NCBI GenBank assembly: GCA_964596165.1
Contig: CAZQTW010000028.1
Location: 7,461-71,460 of the forward strand
Source of the DNA: CAYUQT01 sp964596165
Lineage (GTDB): Bacteria > Planctomycetota > Phycisphaerae > UBA1845 > JAFGLZ01
Reading direction: 5' to 3'
DNA: 64,000 nt
Part shown: positions 8,112-14,797 of the stretch, piece by piece
Numbering within the stretch: the first letter of the stretch is position 1
Layout: the number at the start of each line of letters is the position of its first letter
The notes under the pieces: generated by a model
What the model was told of the DNA's origin: nothing
The model's database searches: none
The model's input: the letters and a program-made list of their open reading frames with translations, nothing else
Program-made: the position numbers and the translations under genes

Positions 8112-9504
8112 TCATCTTCGCCCGACAGTCGACTTCTCGTCCGTTCGGTGAGAACGGCTTGAGAATGCCCAACTCGTCGGACGTCGCGACGATCTGGCCG
8201 ACCACACTTGCCACCCCCGTGGCCGGCACGGCCGCATGGACTTCGCGGGCCAGAGCGGCGCTCTTGCCGCCGCCACCGCCGACCAGCACGCGATAGCATT
8301 CCGTTCGCTCGCCGTCGATCGTCCGCATGCATCCCGCCAGCCCAATGTCGGCCACGGAAGACCGGGCGCAGCCGTTCGGGCAGCCGGAGATGCAGACGGT
8401 AAGATCGCAGTCGGCCGACAAGACTTTGTGAATCCGACCGGCGACTGCATGCGTATCGGTGATCGCCCTTGCACATGAGGCCATGCCTGGGCAAGCGATG
8501 ACTCGCGGTCCATCCCTCCACCGCTTCAGCGTCTTCGTCAGGCGCGGAAATACTTGTCCGAAGATGAGCAGATCATGATCGAAGCCGATCCGCAGCGTTG
8601 CGTCCACGGCTTCAAGGGCGTCCGCCAGTTCGAGGGCATCGGACGGCTGGATATCGCCGAGGGGAGGATGCGGGCGGCCGATTTGCCGAACGCCGTCACC
8701 CAGGCGCTGAGGTGTAGCGGGTACGGGCCAGACGTTGGCAGACTTCTCCTGCTCAAGGATCTCTGCTAGACGTTCGAGAAATACGTCGTTACCCAGCCGC
8801 TCGCGTACATGGCGGAGTCTCGCCTGGGTGCGGTTGGTTCGGTCGCCCTCAGCCTCGAAGAGGCGCAGCGCAGCGACGACGAAGGGAATCACCTCGTCCA
8901 GAGCCAGAGTTCGTGCGAAGGGAATGCCTGTTCCGGGCTTTGCGCCCAGAGATCCGCCGACAATCGCGCGGAACGTCCCGTCGGCCTCGGCGATCAGTCC
9001 CACGTCATTGACCCAGGGCCGACCGCACGCCTCGGAGCAGCCCGATAGGCTGATCTTGAACTTGCGCGGTAGTCGCCGGATCCACGGCAACGACTCGACG
9101 CCGGCCTTGATCGCGTTGGCGAGTCCGATCACGTCCACCGAATCCGGACATAGCCCGCAACCCGGGCAGACGATCACGTTTCGCACCGTATCGCCACAAG
9201 CACCGACGGTGGACAGGCCCGCCTCGTGGAGCGCACGCTGGATCGTTGGCAGGTCGGTCGCGCTGACGTTGTGCAGCTCGATGTCCTGCCGGGTGGTTAG
9301 GTGAAGCCCGGTCCCGAGCGTATGGCGATCCGCCACATCGGCAATCCTCCGCCACTGTGCTAGGGTGAGCAGGCCCGCATGAATCTTGACTCGCTGCATG
9401 AAGAGTCCCTGCTGACGTTGCGGATAGATGCCAAGGAGGCGAGCGACCGCCGGATCATCCGGCAGCCCCTCGCAAGGGAACGCAATAGGTGCTGGCTCGC
9501 TCAT
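8092..9504 (-). CDS. Siroheme-dependent nitrite/sulfite reductase with cysteine sets in both halves
   Basis: Six-electron reductase of the ferredoxin-type sulfite/nitrite reductase family (470 residues); with the adjacent cysH-type gene, sulfite reduction is the likely role. Two homologous halves are visible. The C-terminal half has the canonical cluster motif CPGMASC (CX5C) and SGCPNGC (CX3C). The N-terminal half also has CPGCGLC (CX5C) and SGCSEAC (CX3C), whereas in many assimilatory enzymes that half lacks the ligands. The frame is open further upstream, but ATG 9504 overlaps the cysH stop as ATGA, so translational coupling supports this start. Confidence 0.85.
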   Translation of the reverse strand: MSEPAPIAFPCEGLPDDPAVARLLGIYPQRQQGLFMQRVKIHAGLLTLAQWRRIADVADRHTLGTGLHLTTRQDIELHNVSATDLPTIQRALHEAGLSTVGACGDTVRNVIVCPGCGLCPDSVDVIGLANAIKAGVESLPWIRRLPRKFKISLSGCSEACGRPWVNDVGLIAEADGTFRAIVGGSLGAKPGTGIPFARTLALDEVIPFVVAALRLFEAEGDRTNRTQARLRHVRERLGNDVFLERLAEILEQEKSANVWPVPATPQRLGDGVRQIGRPHPPLGDIQPSDALELADALEAVDATLRIGFDHDLLIFGQVFPRLTKTLKRWRDGPRVIACPGMASCARAITDTHAVAGRIHKVLSADCDLTVCISGCPNGCARSSVADIGLAGCMRTIDGERTECYRVLVGGGGGKSAALAREVHAAVPATGVASVVGQIVATSDELGILKPFSPNGREVDCRAKMTSQEAT

Positions 9505-10259
9505 CCGTGTACTACCTCGTGCGGCTGAGCGTGTTCGCTCCGGGTATCGGGTCGGGTATCCTTCAGTGGCCGCGTGTGAATGCCGCACTCGCCGCCGCAC
9601 TTGCTGGTGCCGATCCACCGGCCCGCCCGCTCATCGGCGCCGGTCGAAATCCGCGTGCATGTGGCGCAACCCAGCGATCGGTAACCGAGCGCATAAAGAG
9701 GATTCACAGGGACCTGGTGGACGGCCAGATACTGCCAGATCTCTCGCTCATGCCAGATCAGAATCGGGTTGAGCTTGACCAGCCCCGCGTCCCGCTCTTC
9801 GATCTCCTGGAAGTCGGTTCGCGTTCGCCCCTCGGTGCAACGCAGGCCGGTAACCCAGCAGGCTACGTTGAGTTCCTCGATCGCGCGGCGCGTCGGCTGA
9901 ACCTTCAGGATCTCGCAGCATCGATCCGGATTGGTTTCGTATAGCCGATCGGGCAGGGGTTGGTCGTTCTTGTACACCTTGAGCTCGGGATAGACGGCAA
10001 CCGTCTCGTTCATGAACGCGACCGTCTCGACCGGCTTGTATCGGGTCGTGACGATGAACCCTCGGATCGCCGGGCTGACACGCTTTGCCAGGTCCCATAC
10101 CACGCATGAGTCCTTGCCGAGGCTGTGCGCGACCACGAGTCTGTCGCCATACTGTTCATGGGCACCGCGAATCAATCCTAATGCCCGATCGACTTTTTGG
10201 GCGAAGTTGAGCCCATCGACCAATTCTCTCACGTCCTGAACCACCGACTCCGTGCTCAT
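9501..10259 (-). CDS. cysH: Adenylylsulfate / phosphoadenylylsulfate reductase
   Basis: Thioredoxin-dependent reduction of APS (or PAPS) to sulfite in cytoplasmic sulfate assimilation. The 252-residue protein shows the PP-loop SLGKDS near residue 46, the paired cysteines in DRCCEILK, a second CxxC in LGCATC and the C-terminal ECGIH signature with its active cysteine. The CC plus CxxC set is the [4Fe-4S] binding pattern of the APS-reductase type. A strong GGAGGT (10265-10270) precedes ATG 10259. It is coupled to the siroheme reductase by a 4-bp overlap and lies just downstream of an Rrf2 regulator. ATP sulfurylase is not in the window. Confidence 0.93.
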   Translation of the reverse strand: MSTESVVQDVRELVDGLNFAQKVDRALGLIRGAHEQYGDRLVVAHSLGKDSCVVWDLAKRVSPAIRGFIVTTRYKPVETVAFMNETVAVYPELKVYKNDQPLPDRLYETNPDRCCEILKVQPTRRAIEELNVACWVTGLRCTEGRTRTDFQEIEERDAGLVKLNPILIWHEREIWQYLAVHQVPVNPLYALGYRSLGCATCTRISTGADERAGRWIGTSKCGGECGIHTRPLKDTRPDTRSEHAQPHEVVHG

Positions 10260-10279
10260 CGAATACCTCCGATTAGTCT

Positions 10280-10293
10280 AGTATGTCCATTAA
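10280..10293 (-). promoter_or_regulatory. Operator-like motif upstream of cysH
   Basis: The plus-strand sequence AGTATGTCCATTAA lies 21 bp before the cysH start. It matches the sequence AGTATTGTTCATTAA in front of the Rrf2 gene with one base difference and one indel. Sharing between regulator and target suggests an Rrf2 binding site. This is inference from two copies only. Confidence 0.45.
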
Positions 10294-10343
10294 CTAACTG
10301 TACCATGCGCCTACCAAAAGAGGCACCGCGCCCGAGGGCCCGG

Positions 10344-10790
10344 CTAAATCGCATAACTGGGGACGAAGTGACTGTTCCCGATGGCTTCCTGTTCGATCAG
10401 ATCCTTGAACGTTGTTCCGTCATACACTTCGGCAATGGCCTCTTCCACTTTGCGCCACATGGGTTCGAATACACACGTGCCCCGCATGGGGCATTCTTCT
10501 GCGGACGGCCCCATCGTGCATTCGACAACGTTTGGCGGGCCCTCAACCGAGCGAATGACCTCGCCTACTGTGAGCGAGGCGGGAGATCGGAGCAATGCAT
10601 AGCCGCCCTCCGCGCCCCGCCGCGACGTCAGGAAGCCTGCTTGCTTCAATTGACTCAGGATGACTTCCAGAAACCGCAGGGGGATGGCCTGGGCGTACGC
10701 GATTTCGCCGATCTTCACGAGTCCTTGCCCATGGCGTTTGGCCAGTTCAAAGACGGCTCGTAAGGCATACTGGCATTTCTGTGAAATCAT
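10344..10790 (-). CDS. Rrf2-family transcriptional regulator
   Basis: Winged-helix DNA-binding protein of 148 residues in the Rrf2/IscR/CymR family. The N-terminus MISQKCQYALRAVFELA and the recognition region LGQ-like IPLRFLEVILSQLKQAGFLTSRRG followed by GGY are characteristic. Three cysteines (C-X8-C-X5-C, around residues 90-106) occupy the place of the IscR cluster ligands with different spacing, so Fe-S sensing is possible. It is transcribed in the same direction as cysH and the siroheme reductase, 84 bp upstream, so it most likely controls sulfur assimilation and itself, like CymR. Confidence 0.9.
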   Translation of the reverse strand: MISQKCQYALRAVFELAKRHGQGLVKIGEIAYAQAIPLRFLEVILSQLKQAGFLTSRRGAEGGYALLRSPASLTVGEVIRSVEGPPNVVECTMGPSAEECPMRGTCVFEPMWRKVEEAIAEVYDGTTFKDLIEQEAIGNSHFVPSYAI

Positions 10791-10803
10791 CGAACACCAC
10801 GGA

Positions 10804-10818
10804 AGTATTGTTCATTAA
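10804..10818 (-). promoter_or_regulatory. Operator-like motif upstream of the Rrf2 gene
   Basis: The plus-strand sequence AGTATTGTTCATTAA lies between the -10 box and the Rrf2 start codon. It is the second copy of the motif found before cysH (10280-10293). Its position downstream of the promoter would fit repression by the gene product. Confidence 0.45.
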
Positions 10819-10828
10819 GTCAATCGAA

Positions 10829-10857
10829 ATAGTAACAAGACAGACTTCTTATGTCAA
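10829..10857 (-). promoter_or_regulatory. Sigma-70-type promoter of the Rrf2 gene
   Basis: On the minus strand, TTGACA (10852-10857) and TACTAT (10829-10834) are separated by exactly 17 bp. Transcription would begin around 10822, giving a short leader of about 30 nt before ATG 10790. The region is AT-rich compared with the surrounding coding DNA. Confidence 0.65.
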
Positions 10858-10917
10858 CCGTTTTCTTGCTATTTCGTGTTGGTTTCTTTAATATATTGCT
10901 ATGAATAGACTTATAAT

Positions 10918-11442
10918 TTAATGTGTCTGTGCCGGTTCGGACATTTCGGTTGCATGCCTCGCCTTTAGCAAGCTCTCCCGGCGCAGAAACAGGTCACCTC
11001 TCGCGACGGAGGATGTTCCATTCGCCATCGCGGCAGACGGCAGGAAGGACAGACGATCCGACATGTTGAGTTCTGAACCACGTCCTCGGCCGCCGTAGGC
11101 CGCTGCGACGATCGTTGAGGCTTGTACCGCGGCGTGCAAGGCGGTTGCTGCTTCGAGCGGTCGACGGCGTATGAGGCGAGATTTCTGGGATGTGCCCATG
11201 CGAACAGGACTCCTGTGAAATGGTATTCTGGGGCGGACTGGCTGAGAAAACGCAACTGACCCACCGCGTCGGCCGTCGCCAGGATGTTGACCCGGCTCGA
11301 CGACGATCCGGGCACGGTGGTGCACCGGTCCATGGTGCGTCACTTGCGGCTTGTGTATGCCCTCGCTCTCCCGAGACTGCTCCTTGCTCCTGTTGACGTC
11401 GCGCTCGCGTTCGGGATATCGTCTTTTCACGAAAGGGACCGT
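10918..11442. other. Non-coding or decayed DNA
   Basis: No convincing gene. A minus-strand frame at 10918-11199 could encode 93 residues with a basic N-terminus and an alanine-rich hydrophobic stretch, and another minus-strand frame around 11200-11310 reads like a protein fragment (GQLRFLSQSAPEYHFTGVLF). The frames are broken and lack good start signals. This looks like remnants of older genes. Confidence 0.4.
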
Positions 11443-11829
11443 CATGTTTGGACCCTCCTTCGTGAGGCTGTCGATCTCGATCGCCCTGTTGCCGGCGACT
11501 TTCCCTCTCGCCGTCCGCGCGGCGTCGGCTACTTTCCCCTGAATGCCGTCCGTTGGCTGCCGCCCCCTCGAGACATCGCCGCACTGGTGACCGATTCCGG
11601 AAGGGACCGATTCACCGCCGAGCTCTTCCACTTCGGCAAGGACACACGAGCGTTGGCCGCCGAGCTGTATCTCCTCGCTCGGGGGGACTACAGGCTGACG
11701 CTGGCCCCGGCTGACGGCCGGTCAGTCCCACTCTCAAGCCGTGCGATCACCGTGAAGGGTCCGTACACGCGCGTCTCGCTGGATCTGCCGCCGCAGAGAC
11801 TGTGCACGTTGAATATCACACACCGGTAG
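11443..11829 (+). pseudogene. Remnant of an exported protein (signal peptide plus out-of-frame C-terminus)
   Basis: ATG 11443, preceded by a GAAAGGGA-like ribosome site, opens a typical signal peptide (about 25 residues, hydrophobic SISIALLPATFPLAV, cleavage-like VRAASA), but the frame stops within about 33 codons. A second frame then reads a plausible C-terminus (about 11580-11829, with DRFTAELFHFGKDTRA and GDYRLTLAPADGRS). The simplest reading is one secreted-protein gene that has lost its middle by deletion with a frame change. The family is not recognised. Confidence 0.5.
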
Positions 11830-12235
11830 GCTCCCGAACGCCTTTCCTTACGCGAGCCCGCAGGAACTCTACCCGCGGCATCTCAAAGCTCGAGCCGCAA
11901 CGACGTAGGACGGCAGATGGTGGCGTTCGGCTAAAGGACCTGACCGTCCGGGGCGTATTCGCCGGCGGGATCCTGCCTGGCGAATCATGCCAGTTCATCC
12001 GAAGCGGTGTCGAAGGTCACTCGGTTCACACGGGGAGACTCGTCCGTCGGACGGACGACTGCGCCCTCGGGTCTGCCTGCATACCATAGTCCCGCGCGTG
12101 GGACACGCCGCGATCAGCGCAGGCGACTACGGCCGCGCCGACACGTGGCTGGTCTGCCGGTTCATTCCGCTTGCTTCCCAACGATCGCGTCTCCGATCGG
12201 CTGATGAATGCAAGGGCTGCCTGCCGAATGCGGTG
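11830..12235. other. Decayed intergenic sequence
   Basis: No gene can be supported. A plus-strand frame around 11925-12010 reads VRLKDLTVRGVFAGGILP and resembles one rung of a right-handed beta-helix protein, but it breaks off at once. It is probably another gene remnant next to the one at 11443-11829. Confidence 0.35.
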
Positions 12236-13711
12236 CTAGCGATTAGCGTATCGGCAGCCCGCCATGCCGCGGTAGACCAGGAGCAGATATCCGAAGCCCC
12301 AGATAAGGGCGAAGCCCACCCAGACAAAGAACGCCAGGATGAATGCCCCGTTGCCGAACCTATACGACGATGCGAACTCCTTGAACAACGGCTTCAGTGC
12401 GAATAGGAGGGCTCCGATCAATCCGGCAAGGCAGGCGCCGAGAAGGAGCCATGTCGCCAGATACGATGCCATCTGCATTGCCCCGGCCAACAGGTTTCTC
12501 TTGTCGGTGACCTGATAGTAGAGAGCGACCAGCCATGACGTGACCAACGTGCATGCAAACGCGGCGATCGCCGAGAAGTACGCCACGAGGGGGGCCGCCA
12601 GCCACAAGACCTCCACATCATGTGGGAACGGGAGGCGCCTCATATCGGTCACGTAACAGAGGATGATCCCGAAGAAACCGACGACGAATACAGCCGGTAG
12701 GTGCATCGACAGGAACGACCGGTGATCACCGGCACCACCCCCGATCTGAATCTGCCTTCCGAATGACTTCGGCCGAAAGACCGCCTCGCGGGCACACCGC
12801 TGCCATGCTTGCCACCTGCCCACCGTCGCTCGCCGTTGCCAAGGCGTCCCAGGCCGGGCCTCCGGACCCAGCGACAGGACGACGGGCTCGCCGCACTCAG
12901 GGCAGCGGCCGTCCATACGCGCAGCCGTCAGATTGTAGCCGCAGGACTCGCAGAGCGGCGTTCGCTCCGGCGGCCGCACGAACCGATCGGCGCCCACACT
13001 TCGGAACACCGTCCACAAGAACCACGTCGCCGCAAGCAGACAAACATAAGCTACGAGTCCCTCTTGGACATCTCGCCTCAGGTACCACGGACGCCGGCGC
13101 ATCCAATCCTCAAAAGCCTTGTTGTAGTCCTGCAAGGCCGAACCCGTGACGACTTCAATCTTGGATTCAATGGTGTTTCGATTGCGCGGGGTCGGTCGAG
13201 GATGGCGGTGCTCCCAGTCTCTCTTGGCCAGTTCGAGGCTCAGCGTGGACAGCCCGATCGTCAGTGTCACTGGGATCGCACAGGTGGTGTTCAGCCAGGT
13301 CCGCCGCAGCCCGTTGGCAATGCTCCGGCGCATCGGCTCGTCCCTTGCGCCCCACGGTGTGGCCAACAGGGCAAGGGCGAGCACGGCTACTTCAACGCCC
13401 ACCGTAACGCCCGCAATGATCGCCAAGCTGAGAGTCGGATGACGTGTCACCTCACGGAAAAGACTGTAGAAGAACCGCTCTATGACTTGAAATAGGCCGT
13501 GCGATCGGACCCTTTCAGCCTCGTCGACACATATGGCGAACAGGACAATCAGCCCGGCCGTAAACAGCGACAGCATCACATGAATGCCGTACGCGCGTGC
13601 CAAGGACACACTGGTGCTCCGGCTCGCGGCGGTGGCCGGCATGAGCCACCACAGCGGCAGGGCTACCCAGAGCGGCCAAGGCTTCTCGTGATGTGTGGTC
13701 GATTGTTCCAT
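12236..13711 (-). CDS. Polytopic membrane protein with zinc ribbon
   Basis: Not assignable to a named family. The 491-residue protein has several N-terminal hydrophobic helices, a cytoplasmic middle with a zinc ribbon (CESCGYNL then CPECGEPV, two CxxC knuckles 15-20 residues apart), then about four to five further transmembrane segments to the C-terminus. Similar zinc-ribbon sequences (CxxCGYxLxG...CPECG) are very common in planctomycete membrane proteins. It stands alone, divergent from the deacetylase gene at 13898. Function unknown. Confidence 0.75.
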   Translation of the reverse strand: MEQSTTHHEKPWPLWVALPLWWLMPATAASRSTSVSLARAYGIHVMLSLFTAGLIVLFAICVDEAERVRSHGLFQVIERFFYSLFREVTRHPTLSLAIIAGVTVGVEVAVLALALLATPWGARDEPMRRSIANGLRRTWLNTTCAIPVTLTIGLSTLSLELAKRDWEHRHPRPTPRNRNTIESKIEVVTGSALQDYNKAFEDWMRRRPWYLRRDVQEGLVAYVCLLAATWFLWTVFRSVGADRFVRPPERTPLCESCGYNLTAARMDGRCPECGEPVVLSLGPEARPGTPWQRRATVGRWQAWQRCAREAVFRPKSFGRQIQIGGGAGDHRSFLSMHLPAVFVVGFFGIILCYVTDMRRLPFPHDVEVLWLAAPLVAYFSAIAAFACTLVTSWLVALYYQVTDKRNLLAGAMQMASYLATWLLLGACLAGLIGALLFALKPLFKEFASSYRFGNGAFILAFFVWVGFALIWGFGYLLLVYRGMAGCRYANR

Positions 13712-13897
13712 TGCGCAGGCTCGAAGCCGTGGCTCGCGCCGTTTTCGGCTTGTCGCTACCGTGCTATTCAGCCGACCCCCTGTGAGATAGCCTATTCATG
13801 CCGGACTGTCCAGCACCCATGTTCGGGCTTGCACGGATGGAGGTACCGCGATTAGATGTGCACCTGACGGGTGGTGCACTTCTCCGGGAGCCCTCTG

Positions 13898-14728
13898 ATG
13901 CACACATTCAAATGCCCGGTATTTCTCATTGGGGCGGTTATGCTGTCCGAAGCCGCATTTGCGGCCGAGCCCAACCTTCCGGCCAAGGACCGCATCGAGA
14001 ACTGGACGGGCAAGACGGTCATGGTCTTCACGCCCCATCCCGATGACGACACATTCATGTGTGGCGGGATCATGGGCATCCTGGCGAAGAACAAGAACAA
14101 GATCATCATCGTGATCTATACGAACGACGACAAAGGGTCGCGCGATCCGAACATGACCTGTGCCCGTCTGACGGCCATCCGCAAGGCCGAGGAAGAGGCC
14201 GCCTGTGAAGTGCTGGGCATTCCGAAGGAGAACATCATCTGGCTGGGCTACGAAGACGGCAATCTCGAATACGCCGACCCGCGAAAGCTCCGCGGCGAAG
14301 CATGCCGGCTCATCAAGATCCACCGGCCCGATGCCATCTTCAGCATCGATCCCGGCTCGAACCACATGCGTTGGCACAAGACGGATCACCGGATGGCCGC
14401 CTTCATCACCAAGGATGCCTTCATGGCCGCCGAGTGGCCGCTCTACTATCCCGATCATTGGCAGGTGGAGAAGCTAAAGCCCTACCGAGTGCCGGTGGCG
14501 TATTACTACTACACCACCGAAGCGAACTACACCGTGGACGTCTCCGGCATCATCGAAACGAAGATCAAGGCGGCGGCCAAGCACGTCAGCCAGTTTCCGC
14601 CCGCGGTGGATCGGTACACACCGGAGATGTCGTCATTTGCGTTTCAGGCTTTGCGCGCCGGGGGACTGCTGGCCAGTCGCGAAGGCAATCGTTACGTTGA
14701 AAAGTTCCGCCGCGAGGTGAATCCGTAG
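13898..14728 (+). CDS. Exported PIG-L/LmbE-family deacetylase
   Basis: Zinc-dependent N-deacetylase of the PIG-L family (276 residues), expected to remove acetyl groups from GlcNAc-type or related sugars. The zinc motif HPDDDTF is present after strand MVFTPH, with later NHMRWHKTDH supplying a further histidine. ATG 13898, preceded by GGGAG, starts a signal peptide (MHTFKCPVFLIGAVML, cleavage near AFAAEP), so the enzyme acts outside the cytoplasm; the upstream in-frame start at 13871 would spoil this signal. It sits 69 bp before a large exported glycoside-hydrolase-like gene in the same direction, suggesting joint glycan processing. Confidence 0.88.
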   Translation: MHTFKCPVFLIGAVMLSEAAFAAEPNLPAKDRIENWTGKTVMVFTPHPDDDTFMCGGIMGILAKNKNKIIIVIYTNDDKGSRDPNMTCARLTAIRKAEEEAACEVLGIPKENIIWLGYEDGNLEYADPRKLRGEACRLIKIHRPDAIFSIDPGSNHMRWHKTDHRMAAFITKDAFMAAEWPLYYPDHWQVEKLKPYRVPVAYYYYTTEANYTVDVSGIIETKIKAAAKHVSQFPPAVDRYTPEMSSFAFQALRAGGLLASREGNRYVEKFRREVNP

Positions 14729-14797
14729 CGGGCGTCGCAACGCCCCTTGCAAGGGGGATACATTCGTTCCGCAAGACTGTTGTGGAGAGAAACAACC

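Noticed and set aside
10918..11631. Long minus-strand frame read as a gene
   Set aside because: It runs opposite to a clear signal-peptide start at 11443, has basic low-quality composition and no family features; treated as decayed DNA.
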